The notes: a model not told the origin generated them from the letters alone. DNA of 14,086 bases from CAYUUP01 sp964447925 (GCA_964447925.1 CAYUUP010000035.1:1-14086), one strand, 5' to 3'. Numbered from the stretch's first letter, positions 1 to 6,716 are shown. Translations and numbers: made by a program.

Positions 1-173
1 TCGGCGTCACCGCCCCGGACGCCAGTCTGGGCCGGATGCTGTCCGAGTCTCAGACTTATCTGCTCACTGCCCCATGGTACGCCATCTGTACTGGCATCGT
101 TATCATCCTGCTGATTCTGGGCTTCTCCCTGCTGGGCGAGGGCCTTCAGGAGAGGGGGCGCGGCCATGATTGA
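1..173 (+). CDS. Peptide/nickel-type ABC transporter permease, C-terminal end (partial)
   Basis: Only the last 56 codons are present, read from base 3 to a TGA at 171-173; the 5' end lies outside the window. The peptide ends with a segment resembling the C-terminus of DppC/OppC/NikC permeases: LGRML, then a helix-rich stretch starting at TAPWYAICTGIVIILLILGF and finishing FSLLGEGLQE, matching the usual 'APW..PG..I.L....FNLLGDGLRD' ending. The hydrophobic run is the last transmembrane segment. The protein would form half of the membrane channel for uptake of small peptides, nickel chelates or related solutes. Its stop overlaps the next start by 8 bases, and two transporter ATPases follow, so membership in one transporter operon is secure. 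The substrate cannot be read from this fragment. Confidence 0.85.
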   Translation, partial: GVTAPDASLGRMLSESQTYLLTAPWYAICTGIVIILLILGFSLLGEGLQERGRGHD

Positions 174-945
174 GGTGAAAAACCTGTGTGTCTCCTTTGA
201 CGAGGAGGTGGTCCACAACGTGTCCTTTTCCATCGCGGATGGGGAAATACTGGGCATCGTGGGGGAGTCCGGCTCCGGAAAGACTCAAACCGCCCTGGCC
301 CTGTCTGGCCTGTCCCGGCGGGCGGCCCTCTCCGGCAGTGTGACGCTGGAGGGGCGGGAACTGTTGGGACTTCCCCGGGACGAGCTTCGGAAGATTCAGG
401 GCAAGGATATCTCCATCATTTTCCAGGAACCCATGACCTCGCTGAACCCCACCCAGCGCATTGGCCGCCAGGTGGAGGAGAGCCTGAAACTCCATACCAA
501 TCTGTCCAAAGAGGAGCGGCGGCAGCGGGCGCTGGAGGCCCTGCGGGACGTGGAATTGCCCGACCCGGAGGGGTGCTATCGCAAATATCCCCACCAGCTC
601 TCCGGCGGCCAGCGCCAGCGGGTGATGATCGCATCCGCCATCGTCTGCCGTCCTAAGCTGCTGGTGGCCGATGAACCCACCACCGCTCTGGATGTCACCA
701 TCCAGGAACAGATTTTGAAGCTGCTGGTCAAGCTGAACCGGGAGTTGGGGATGAGCATCCTCTTTATTTCCCACGATCTGCGGGTTATCAGCAAACTCTG
801 CTCCCGTGTCATCGTCATGCAGAAGGGCCTGGTGGTGGAGGATGGCCCGGTGCGTCAGGTGTTCCTTTCCCCCCGGGAGGAATACACCCGGCGGCTGATC
901 TCCTCCATTCCTATGCGCCCGCAGAAGGGGGGCGGCAACGGATGA
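166..945 (+). CDS. Peptide/nickel ABC transporter ATP-binding protein (DppD/NikD-like)
   Basis: This 259-residue protein is a complete ABC ATPase. Visible motifs are Walker A GESGSGKT (33-40), Q-loop FQEPMTSLNP (Gln87), signature LSGGQRQR (145-152), Walker B LLVADEP (165-171) with the D-loop after it, and switch His203 in FISHD. The 'EPMTSLNP' and 'DEPTTALDVTIQ' stretches are typical of the peptide/opine/nickel family. It would hydrolyse ATP on the cytoplasmic face of the membrane, paired with the next gene product. OppD/DppD proteins are usually about 320-340 residues, with a C-terminal oligopeptide-transporter extension; this one stops soon after the ATPase core (YTRRLISSIP), closer in size to NikD or CntD. 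The start is the ATG inside the permease stop region, and the gene overlaps the next by ATGA (942-945), suggesting translational coupling. Family is sure; substrate is not. Confidence 0.93.
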   Translation: MIEVKNLCVSFDEEVVHNVSFSIADGEILGIVGESGSGKTQTALALSGLSRRAALSGSVTLEGRELLGLPRDELRKIQGKDISIIFQEPMTSLNPTQRIGRQVEESLKLHTNLSKEERRQRALEALRDVELPDPEGCYRKYPHQLSGGQRQRVMIASAIVCRPKLLVADEPTTALDVTIQEQILKLLVKLNRELGMSILFISHDLRVISKLCSRVIVMQKGLVVEDGPVRQVFLSPREEYTRRLISSIPMRPQKGGGNG

Positions 946-1694
946 ATCCCGTTTTGGAAGTCAATGATCTCAATGCTTTCTATTCCGTGGGAGGCAGCAT
1001 CCTGGGAAAGAAGCGCCGCCAGGTACTCTTTGATGTCTCCTTTGCTATGGAGGAGGGGGAGATTCTGGGCCTTGTGGGGGAGTCCGGCTGTGGCAAGACC
1101 ACCCTCTCCCGCTGCATTCTCGGCCTGCACCGGGACAGAGAGGGAGAGATCATCCACCACTCCCGGCAGCCCCAGATGATCTTTCAGGATCCGGCCTCCT
1201 CGCTAAACCCTGCTTGGACAGTGGAACGGCTGCTGGAGGAGCCTCTTCTGTTGGCGGGCGAGCGCTCTGGGGATAAGCGGCGGGCCGCCGCCCAAGAGAT
1301 GATCTGCCGTGTGGGGCTGGATGAGAAATTCCTGACCCGCAAGCCGGGGGAACTGTCCGGCGGACAGCGGCAGCGAATCGCCATTGCCCTGGCCGTCATC
1401 CGGCGGCCCAGGCTGGTCATTGCAGACGAGCCGGTTTCCGCTCTGGATGTCACGGTGCAGGCTCAGATTTTGGAGCTGCTCACCAATCTTCAGCAAGAAT
1501 TTGGCCTTTCCTACCTCTTTATCTCCCACGACATGGATGTGATTTATCAACTCTGCCACCGGGTCATGGTAATGCGGAATGGACGCATTGTGGAGCTTGG
1601 CACACGGGAGCAGGTGTTCGACCATCCCGAACACGACTACACCCGCCAGCTGCTGGCGGTGTCAGAAAGCCCGCTATTCCAGGATAATAAATAA
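942..1694 (+). CDS. Peptide/nickel ABC transporter ATP-binding protein (DppF/NikE-like)
   Basis: This 250-residue second ATPase of the transporter has Walker A GESGCGKT (46-53), Q-loop Gln82 in FQDPASSLNP, signature LSGGQRQR (138-145), Walker B LVIADEP (158-164) and switch His196 in FISHD. The N-terminal VGGSILGKKRRQVLFDVSF is typical of DppF/OppF/NikE proteins, whose extra N-terminal turn precedes the nucleotide site. With the preceding ATPase it should form the heterodimeric motor of the importer. Like its partner it is short (OppF/DppF are about 310-330 residues; NikE about 265) and ends shortly after HDYTRQLLAVSESP, without the long cysteine-containing tail of many DppF proteins. It is the last gene of the operon: its TAA is followed after 3 bases by a strong terminator. 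Nickel, metallophore and short-peptide uptake are all possible. Confidence 0.93.
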   Translation: MNPVLEVNDLNAFYSVGGSILGKKRRQVLFDVSFAMEEGEILGLVGESGCGKTTLSRCILGLHRDREGEIIHHSRQPQMIFQDPASSLNPAWTVERLLEEPLLLAGERSGDKRRAAAQEMICRVGLDEKFLTRKPGELSGGQRQRIAIALAVIRRPRLVIADEPVSALDVTVQAQILELLTNLQQEFGLSYLFISHDMDVIYQLCHRVMVMRNGRIVELGTREQVFDHPEHDYTRQLLAVSESPLFQDNK

Positions 1695-1697
1695 TAA

Positions 1698-1734
1698 AAT
1701 GGGGCTGTCTCCCGGGAGACAGCCCCATTATTTT
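1698..1734. terminator. Bidirectional intrinsic terminator between convergent genes
   Basis: The arms 1698-1713 and 1714-1729 are perfect reverse complements, giving a 16-bp inverted repeat (AATGGGGCTGTCTCCC and its complement); sterically the central CCGG forms the loop. ATTATTTT follows on the + strand and TTTTATTATT follows on the - strand, so it can end both the transporter operon (stop at 1694) and the RNase J transcript (stop at 1740). Confidence 0.93.
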
Positions 1735-1739
1735 ACCCC

Positions 1740-3398
1740 TCAGACCTCCATAATCACCGGCAGGATCATGGGGTTCCGCTTGGTCTTGCGGTAGAGGTAG
1801 CTAGATAAGCTGTGCTTGATCTCAGACTTGGCGGTGGCCCAGTCGAGCATTTTCCGGCTCTCGCAGTCCCGGAGGGCATCCTCGGCAATGGTCCGCAGCT
1901 CATCCATCAGCATCTCGCTCTCCTTGACATAGACAAAGCCCCGGGTGATGATATCCGGCCCGGAGACAACAGAGCCGTCCTCCCCGGATAAGCAGACCAC
2001 CACCACGATCATGCCATCCTCCGCCAGGTGTTTCCTGTCCCGGAGGACGATGCTGCCCACATCGCCCACGCCATAGCCATCCACCAGCACCTTCCCGGCG
2101 GGGACAGTGCCATTGATCCGGATGGAGCCTGGCGTCAGCTCGATCACCCTGCCGATGTCTGTGACGATAATATTTTTGGGATCCATCCCCATACCCTCCG
2201 CCAGCTTGGCATGGATGCGGAGGTGGCGCTGCTCACCATGGACGGGAATGAAAAATTTGGGCTTCACCAGGGCATGGATAATCTTCAGCTCCTCCTGGCA
2301 GGCGTGGCCAGAGACGTGGAGTTCCCCCGCCCGCTCGTTGACCACCTCGGCCCCCTTGCGGTACAGCTCGTTGATGACATTGCTGATGGAGTTCTCGTTG
2401 CCGGGGATGGCGGAGGCGGAGAGGATGATGCGGTCACCTGGCATAATATTGATCTGCCGGTGGGTGGAGAAGGCCATCCGGGACAGGGCGGACATCGTCT
2501 CCCCCTGGCTGCCGGTGGCGATGATGCACACCTTGTTCTTGGGCAGGCTGTTAATTTGCGCCAGATCCACCAGTGTCCCGGCAGGCAGGCTCATATAGCC
2601 CAGCTTGGTAGAAACTTCCAGAGCGTTCTCCATGCTCCGACCGGAGACGGCAACCTTCCGACCGTTCCGGGCCGCTACATTGATGATCTGCTGAATACGA
2701 TCCACATTGGAGGCGAAAGTGCTGACAATGATGCGCTCCTGACAATCCTTAAAGAGAGCCTCAAAGCTGGCTCCCACGGCCCGCTCGCTCTTGGTGTAGC
2801 CCGGACGCTCCACGTTGGTGGAGTCACACAGCATGGCCAGCACGCCCTCTTTGCCAAGGTTGCCCAGCCGGGCCAGGTCGATCATGCCGCCGGAGATGGG
2901 GGTGGGATCAATCTTAAAATCGCCGGTGTGGATAATGGTACCCACCGGGGTGCGGATGGCAAAGGCCACAGCATCGGCAATGGAGTGGTTGATATGGATG
3001 AACTCCACCGAGAACCGACCGACCTTCACCACATCTCCCGCCTCACAGGTGTGCATAACGGTCTTGGAGAGCAGCTTGTACTCATCCAGCTTCAACTCCA
3101 CCAGTCCGGCAGTCATTCGGGTGGCATAGATGGGGGCATTCACATCCCGAAGGACATAGGGCAGGGCGCCGATATGATCCTCATGGCCGTGGGTCAGGAA
3201 GATGCCGCGGATTTTTTCCTGATTTTTGATGAGATAACTGACATCGGGAATCACCACGTCGATGCCGTACATATCGTCATCAGGAAAGCCCATGCCGCAG
3301 TCCACCACGATGATGTCTCCGCCGTACTCATAGACCGTCAGGTTCTTTCCGATCTCATTCAGACCACCTAGAGAAATAATCTTAAGTTTTTCTGCCAT
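1740..3398 (-). CDS. rnj: Ribonuclease J
   Basis: This 552-residue enzyme combines endonuclease and 5'-3' exonuclease activity and acts in mRNA decay and rRNA maturation; B. subtilis RNase J1 has 555 residues. The metallo-beta-lactamase signature THGHEDH is at 69-75, with further metal ligands at His138 (INHS) and Asp160 (HTGDFKID). The beta-CASP part carries SGHA (363-366) and PVHGEQRHL (385-393), which bind the RNA phosphate. A C-terminal domain of about 100 residues completes the normal architecture. The chosen ATG (MAEKLKIISLGGLNEIGKN) matches the family N-terminus; an in-frame GTG at 3506 adds 36 unrelated residues and has no ribosome site. The AAAGGAG site (3413-3419) lies 14 nt from the ATG, unusually far, while an in-frame ATT at 3405-3407 lies 5 nt from it; initiation there cannot be excluded. 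A long structured leader precedes the gene. No second RNase J is in the window. Confidence 0.97.
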   Translation of the reverse strand: MAEKLKIISLGGLNEIGKNLTVYEYGGDIIVVDCGMGFPDDDMYGIDVVIPDVSYLIKNQEKIRGIFLTHGHEDHIGALPYVLRDVNAPIYATRMTAGLVELKLDEYKLLSKTVMHTCEAGDVVKVGRFSVEFIHINHSIADAVAFAIRTPVGTIIHTGDFKIDPTPISGGMIDLARLGNLGKEGVLAMLCDSTNVERPGYTKSERAVGASFEALFKDCQERIIVSTFASNVDRIQQIINVAARNGRKVAVSGRSMENALEVSTKLGYMSLPAGTLVDLAQINSLPKNKVCIIATGSQGETMSALSRMAFSTHRQINIMPGDRIILSASAIPGNENSISNVINELYRKGAEVVNERAGELHVSGHACQEELKIIHALVKPKFFIPVHGEQRHLRIHAKLAEGMGMDPKNIIVTDIGRVIELTPGSIRINGTVPAGKVLVDGYGVGDVGSIVLRDRKHLAEDGMIVVVVCLSGEDGSVVSGPDIITRGFVYVKESEMLMDELRTIAEDALRDCESRKMLDWATAKSEIKHSLSSYLYRKTKRNPMILPVIMEV

Positions 3399-3420
3399 GT
3401 TGAAAATTCGTACTCCTTTC

Positions 3421-3444
3421 ACATAAAACCTGTTCTGGTTATGT
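3421..3444 (-). other. Alternative hairpin next to the rnj ribosome-binding site
   Basis: ACATAACC (3437-3444) can pair with GGTTTTATGT (3421-3430), leaving a 6-nt loop and a 2-nt bulge. Its 5' arm shares bases 3440-3444 with the 3' arm of the long-range stem, so the two structures exclude one another. The hairpin ends one base upstream of the AAAGGAG site (3413-3419), where it could affect ribosome entry without covering the site itself. Confidence 0.45.
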
Positions 3445-3585
3445 ATCGGAGCCAGCGAAGGGCAAAGTCCGCACAAAAGGCCAGGGCGCCCGGCGGCAGA
3501 AAGCACGGCATCATCCTGCGGCCCTGTCTCTCCGCAGTCCTGTCAGCCGTGCCTATCTCCGGCGCTCTCCCATGCTCCGTACATA
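3440..3585 (-). other. Rod-like RNA domain closed by a 12-bp long-range stem
   Basis: On the - strand TATGTACGGAGC (3574-3585) can pair with GCTCCGATACATA (3440-3452), giving 12 pairs with one bulged A at 3446. Nested inside are GCGCCGG with CCGGGCGC (3559-3565 with 3486-3493, one bulge), GCACGGC with GCCGTGC (3546-3552 with 3503-3509) and CTGCGG with CCGCAG (3532-3537 with 3516-3521, 10-nt loop). Four stems nested in order, separated by purine-rich internal loops such as TGACAGGA and AGAGACAGGG, look like a conserved RNA fold rather than chance, but covariation has not been tested. Confidence 0.55.
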
Positions 3586-3731
3586 GATGATGCTTATCAT
3601 GACCCCCGATGCTCGGAGGAAAACATGCAAAGGGAAGTGGGAGCGTGTCCGATCCCACATCTCCCGACGCATAATCTGAGGGGGCGCCTCAGATCATGCC
3701 TGTCCACAGCTTGCTCTGGGTAATTGTCCAT

Positions 3732-3760
3732 ATGATATCACACTTTTCAATCCCGGTCAA
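3732..3760 (-). promoter_or_regulatory. Sigma-A-type promoter of rnj with extended -10
   Basis: On the - strand, TTGACC (3755-3760) is followed by a 17-nt spacer (3738-3754) and TATCAT (3732-3737). A TG one base before the -10 box makes it an extended -10 promoter. Transcription would begin near 3725-3727. The -35 box lies within the final codons of the sugar-nucleotide gene (stop at 3747-3749), so RNase J has its own promoter even if upstream transcription also reads through; I see no terminator between the two genes. Confidence 0.75.
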
Positions 3761-6056
3761 GCATTTTTGCCCGATGCAGGGCGAAGCGGCACAGCTCCTG
3801 GGCGGTCTCTGGGGTTTTTGCCTCCGCCCGGATACGGAGAACAGCCCGGCGGCTCTCCGGTGTCAGCCATACCCAGCCCTCTCCCATTCTTACCCGCAGC
3901 CCCTCTCCCACCGGCTCCCGATCGGGAAAGGCATTGACGAGGCCCTCCATCACTTGCCCCCGGGAGGTGGATAGGGGCAGTTCCCGGCTGCACAGGGCAA
4001 AGGAGGGTATCTGCTCCCACAGCCCGGCCAACGTCTCCTGGCTCCGGGCCAGACCAGACAGCAGCCAGCAGGCGGCAAAGGCGGCATCCCACAGCTGCCG
4101 CTGACAGCTCCGAAGCTGTCTGGCCTTATCTCCGTCCCGTGGGATCCGTAGAATTTCCGCCCCCGTAGCATCTGCCAGCTCCTCCAGTACGGCGGGGGCA
4201 GAGGCGTCCAGACACAGTGTACGTTCTCCCTGTCGGAGGGTCAGCAGGCAATTCATGGCCAAAATCCGCTCCGGCCCATACCGCCTGCCCGCCCCGTCCA
4301 TGGCGGAGAGGGTCAATCCACCGTGACTGGAGAGGAAAGCAGTCAGCCCCTCCTCCTCCCGGCGCGTCACCTGACATCCCAATTCCATCAGGCTCCGGGC
4401 CAGCAGGTCATTTGCTCCGTCCCGCCGGGGTACGCACACCCTGGCAGTACAGCGGAGTCCCCCGCAGCTGGCAGCCGCCCTGACATAGCCGACGTCAATA
4501 CTGGACATCCGCTGCTGGCTCCCCAGCTGCCCCGGCGGTGAGCGGCGCACCTCCCGCCGGAGGAGCGCACCCTCAATGCGGCGCTGCCGTTCTCTGGTCA
4601 GGGGCAGGCCCAGCCGGTCATAGATACGGAGGATTATCTCATCCCCCTCCTGCTGGATAAAGAGAGAGACGGGCAGCTGATCCTTTCCCGCCATCCAGCT
4701 GGCGGATACGGGCTGGGTACCATCGTGGAGCAGCACCGGGCTTCCTGCTGCTGCGGCTCCTCCGGCGGCGGCCATCTGGAGGGCGTCCCCCGCCGCCCCT
4801 GGCGAGGCGGAGACCGCCACCATCCCCTCCTCTGCCAGCACACCGCCTAGGGTCAGCAGTAGCTCTGAGGTAATTTCCTGCCCCAGCGTCCCCCGAATCG
4901 CGCCCACGCCGTCAAAGCTTATCCGGCCGGAGGACACCCCGGTGACAATGGATGCGTTGACCCTGGCCCCTGCCGGAACACTGAGTCCGGGCCACAGCCG
5001 CACATTCTCCTGGAGAATCGCCCCAGGCCCCGCTGTGGCCCCCTCTCCCAGAACAGTATGCTCATTCAGCACGGTGTCCCGCTCTGCCCGGCTATTGCGA
5101 CAGAGAATGGCCCCATAGAGGGTGGCCCCAGTACCGGTCTGTGCCCCCAGAAGGACAGACCGCTGGACAATGCTGCGGTCAGACAGCACGCTGTCCCGTC
5201 CCAGCACTGTGTTGGGACCGATGAGACAGCTCTCACCGAGCTGTACCTCCGGCCCAATCCAGCAGGGCGGTATGACGGCGGCACTGACGGGAATGGCGGA
5301 AGCCGCCCAGATGCCTCCGTTTTGAGGCAGGCCCATATCCAGCTTCACCCGGCCGTTCAGCGCATCGGAGCATACCTGGAGATAGGCGGCGCAGTCTCCC
5401 ATGTCCTTCCAGTAGCCATAGGGAACGCAGCCATAGAGAGCTTCGCCTTCTGCCAGCAGCTGTGGGAACAGATCCCGGCCAAAGTCCCAGCTCTGGTCCT
5501 CTGGGATGGCCTCCACTGCCCGGGGGGAGAGGAGATAGATCCCCGTATTCACCAGATTGGTAAAGACCTGGCTCCATCCCGGCTTCTCCAGAAACGCCTG
5601 AATCCTGCCCTTCCCGTCCAGCTGTACCAGCCCGTAGTCCAGTGGGTTTTTCTCCCGGTGGAGGAGCAGGGTGGCAGCACCGCCCCGTTCCTGGTGAAAT
5701 TTTGCGCATTCTGTCAGGTCAAAGTCACAGATACAGTCCCCACTGATGACGAGGGCCTCCTCCCCGTTCAGGAAGGGAGCGCAGGCCCGGACGCCCCCCG
5801 CTGTCCCCAGTGGCTTCTCCTCCCGCTGCCAGTGGATGCGCAGCCCCCAATCGGATCCGTCACCGAAATAGTCGATGATGACCTCCGGCTGATATTGCAG
5901 GGTGACCGCCACATCGGAAAAGCCGTGGCGGCGGAGCAGCAGCAGGATGTGTTCCAGCACCGGCCGGTCAAAAAGGGGCGTCATGGGCTTGGGCATCCCA
6001 CAGGTAAGAGGCCGCAGACGAGTACCTGCTCCGCCCGCCAGGATAATTGCTTTCAT
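3747..6056 (-). CDS. Sugar-nucleotidyltransferase fused to a degenerate phosphohexomutase-like domain
   Basis: This 769-residue protein has three parts. Residues 1-235 are a nucleotidyltransferase of the GlmU/RmlA/GMP-pyrophosphorylase type: LAGGAGTRLRPLT (7-19), PKPM (22-25), SGDCICD (105-111), EKP (157-159) and YWKDMGD (215-221). It should join a sugar-1-phosphate to an NTP, releasing pyrophosphate, in the cytoplasm. Residues 262-375 resemble a left-handed beta-helix of hexapeptide repeats (IGPEVQLGESCLIGPNTVLG). Residues 378-769 align by pattern with phosphoglucomutase/phosphomannomutase (FDGVGAIRGTLGQEITSELL at the start), but the phosphoserine TASHNP loop, the DGDxDR metal loop, the GEESG sugar loop and the PSGTEP phosphate loop are all absent or unrecognisable. 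Fused GDP-mannose pyrophosphorylase/mutase proteins are known; here the mutase half looks catalytically dead. The sugar and nucleotide are undetermined. The start fits MKAIILAGG, with GGA 6 nt upstream. Confidence 0.88.
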   Translation of the reverse strand: MKAIILAGGAGTRLRPLTCGMPKPMTPLFDRPVLEHILLLLRRHGFSDVAVTLQYQPEVIIDYFGDGSDWGLRIHWQREEKPLGTAGGVRACAPFLNGEEALVISGDCICDFDLTECAKFHQERGGAATLLLHREKNPLDYGLVQLDGKGRIQAFLEKPGWSQVFTNLVNTGIYLLSPRAVEAIPEDQSWDFGRDLFPQLLAEGEALYGCVPYGYWKDMGDCAAYLQVCSDALNGRVKLDMGLPQNGGIWAASAIPVSAAVIPPCWIGPEVQLGESCLIGPNTVLGRDSVLSDRSIVQRSVLLGAQTGTGATLYGAILCRNSRAERDTVLNEHTVLGEGATAGPGAILQENVRLWPGLSVPAGARVNASIVTGVSSGRISFDGVGAIRGTLGQEITSELLLTLGGVLAEEGMVAVSASPGAAGDALQMAAAGGAAAAGSPVLLHDGTQPVSASWMAGKDQLPVSLFIQQEGDEIILRIYDRLGLPLTRERQRRIEGALLRREVRRSPPGQLGSQQRMSSIDVGYVRAAASCGGLRCTARVCVPRRDGANDLLARSLMELGCQVTRREEEGLTAFLSSHGGLTLSAMDGAGRRYGPERILAMNCLLTLRQGERTLCLDASAPAVLEELADATGAEILRIPRDGDKARQLRSCQRQLWDAAFAACWLLSGLARSQETLAGLWEQIPSFALCSRELPLSTSRGQVMEGLVNAFPDREPVGEGLRVRMGEGWVWLTPESRRAVLRIRAEAKTPETAQELCRFALHRAKMLDRD

Positions 6057-6184
6057 AAGTGATCCGTCCTTATTCAGGGTGTTGTTCCCTAGTATGGACA
6101 GATTTTGAAGGGATGATACCTCATTAAAATGGGGAGCTGCCCTGGAACGCCCCTACTATTTACATATTATTTACGATTTGCCGG

Positions 6185-6213
6185 TTGACTGTGACATTTT
6201 TTCGCGTTATGAT
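6185..6213 (+). promoter_or_regulatory. Sigma-A-type promoter of the zinc-ribbon membrane protein gene
   Basis: TTGACT (6185-6190), a 17-nt spacer and TATGAT (6208-6213) lie 38 bases upstream of the GTG start at 6252. The surroundings are AT-rich, with TATTTAC repeated just upstream. I could not find a convincing promoter for the divergent sugar-nucleotide gene in the same 195-base gap (6057-6251). Confidence 0.75.
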
Positions 6214-6251
6214 GAATCATATAAAATCCAAGCTCCAAAGGAGTCTTTTTT

Positions 6252-6659
6252 GTGATTAGAGGTTTCTTCCAGCGGCTGATGTACGGTCGCTATGGCGCAG
6301 ACCAATTGAATATCACGCTCCTGGTTCTGTTCTGGGTGCTTTGGCTGGCAAGCTATTTTATCTCTATAGGGTTGGTCAGCAACATCCTGCTCCTGTTGAG
6401 CTATGCGGCCATCGCATATTCTATTTTCCGTATGTTCAGCCGGAATTGCTCTGCGCGCCAGCGGGAGAACGAATGGTTCCTGCGGCACTTCGGCGGCATT
6501 GGTGCCTGGTTCCGCACCCGTATGTGCCGGGCTAGGGACCGCGACCACCGCTATTTCAAGTGTCCCACCTGCGGCTGTACCCTGCGGGTACCCCGAGGCA
6601 AGGGGAAAATTTCCATTTCCTGCCGTCAGTGCGGCACCGTCTTTCAAGAAAAGACATGA
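6252..6659 (+). CDS. Small membrane protein with C-terminal zinc ribbon, function unknown
   Basis: This 135-residue protein is not one I can name. After a short basic N-terminus (RGFFQRLMYGRYGADQLN) there are two hydrophobic segments, about residues 21-40 and 43-60, consistent with a helical hairpin in the membrane. A basic linker (about 61-100) leads to a cysteine ribbon: CPTCGC (104-109) and CRQCG (124-128), with LRVPRGKGKISIS between, a layout seen in small zinc-ribbon domains. Cys104, Cys107, Cys124 and Cys127 would hold one zinc ion on the cytoplasmic side, by the positive-inside rule. The start is GTG, supported by AAAGGAG (6237-6243) at 8 nt spacing. The gene has its own promoter and terminator, so it is a single-gene unit; neighbours give no functional clue. 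Confidence 0.85.
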   Translation: MIRGFFQRLMYGRYGADQLNITLLVLFWVLWLASYFISIGLVSNILLLLSYAAIAYSIFRMFSRNCSARQRENEWFLRHFGGIGAWFRTRMCRARDRDHRYFKCPTCGCTLRVPRGKGKISISCRQCGTVFQEKT

Positions 6660-6673
6660 GCGGAAAAGAACAC

Positions 6674-6716
6674 GCCAGAAACCAACGGGTTGAAGTTGGT
6701 TTCTGGCCTTTCATTT
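6674..6716 (+). terminator. Intrinsic terminator after the zinc-ribbon gene
   Basis: The arms 6674-6686 and 6695-6707 (GCCAGAAACCAAC and its complement) form a perfect 13-bp stem with an 8-nt loop, followed by CTTTCATTT. It begins 15 bases after the stop codon and isolates this gene from the nitroreductase unit. Confidence 0.88.

Larger units (their letters stand above)
3399..3725 (-). promoter_or_regulatory. Structured 5' leader of rnj, about 327 nt
   Basis: This gap of almost 350 bases holds no convincing gene. Between the predicted start of transcription near 3725 and the RNase J ATG I can trace several stems on the - strand: a 13-bp hairpin with one G-U pair (3669-3681 with 3687-3699, 5-nt loop); GTGGGA/TCCCAC (3637-3642 with 3653-3658); a 7-bp hairpin with a 3-nt loop (3603-3619); and a long rod-like domain (3440-3585, listed separately). 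There is no hairpin with a clean U-tract, so this is not an obvious attenuator. It matches no riboswitch class that I recognise. It could be a cis-regulatory leader controlling RNase J, or a separate small RNA (6S-like rods are one option) transcribed into the gene. Folding was done by eye. Confidence 0.6.

Noticed and set aside
2028..3371. A 447-codon open frame on the + strand opposite RNase J
   Set aside because: It lies wholly antisense to a well-supported enzyme gene, its translation is His/Gly/Asp-rich without known motifs, and it has no ribosome site; it is a codon-use shadow.
3396..3506. Extending RNase J to an in-frame GTG at 3506
   Set aside because: The added 36 residues resemble no RNase J N-terminus, there is no ribosome site, and the GTG lies inside a predicted stem.
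3419..3658. A 79-codon open frame on the - strand within the rnj leader
   Set aside because: GGGAG directly abuts its ATG with no spacing, the predicted peptide shows no domain, and it overlaps the stems of the leader. A regulatory leader peptide is not excluded but is unsupported.
3399..3746. 6S RNA, tmRNA or RNase P RNA in the gap before rnj
   Set aside because: I looked for the tmRNA and RNase P core motifs and did not see them. The rod shape recalls 6S RNA, but I could not assign its central bubble with confidence, so no family was named.
5058..6062. A 334-codon open frame on the + strand opposite the sugar-nucleotidyltransferase
   Set aside because: It is antisense to conserved nucleotidyltransferase motifs and has no promoter, ribosome site or recognisable domain.
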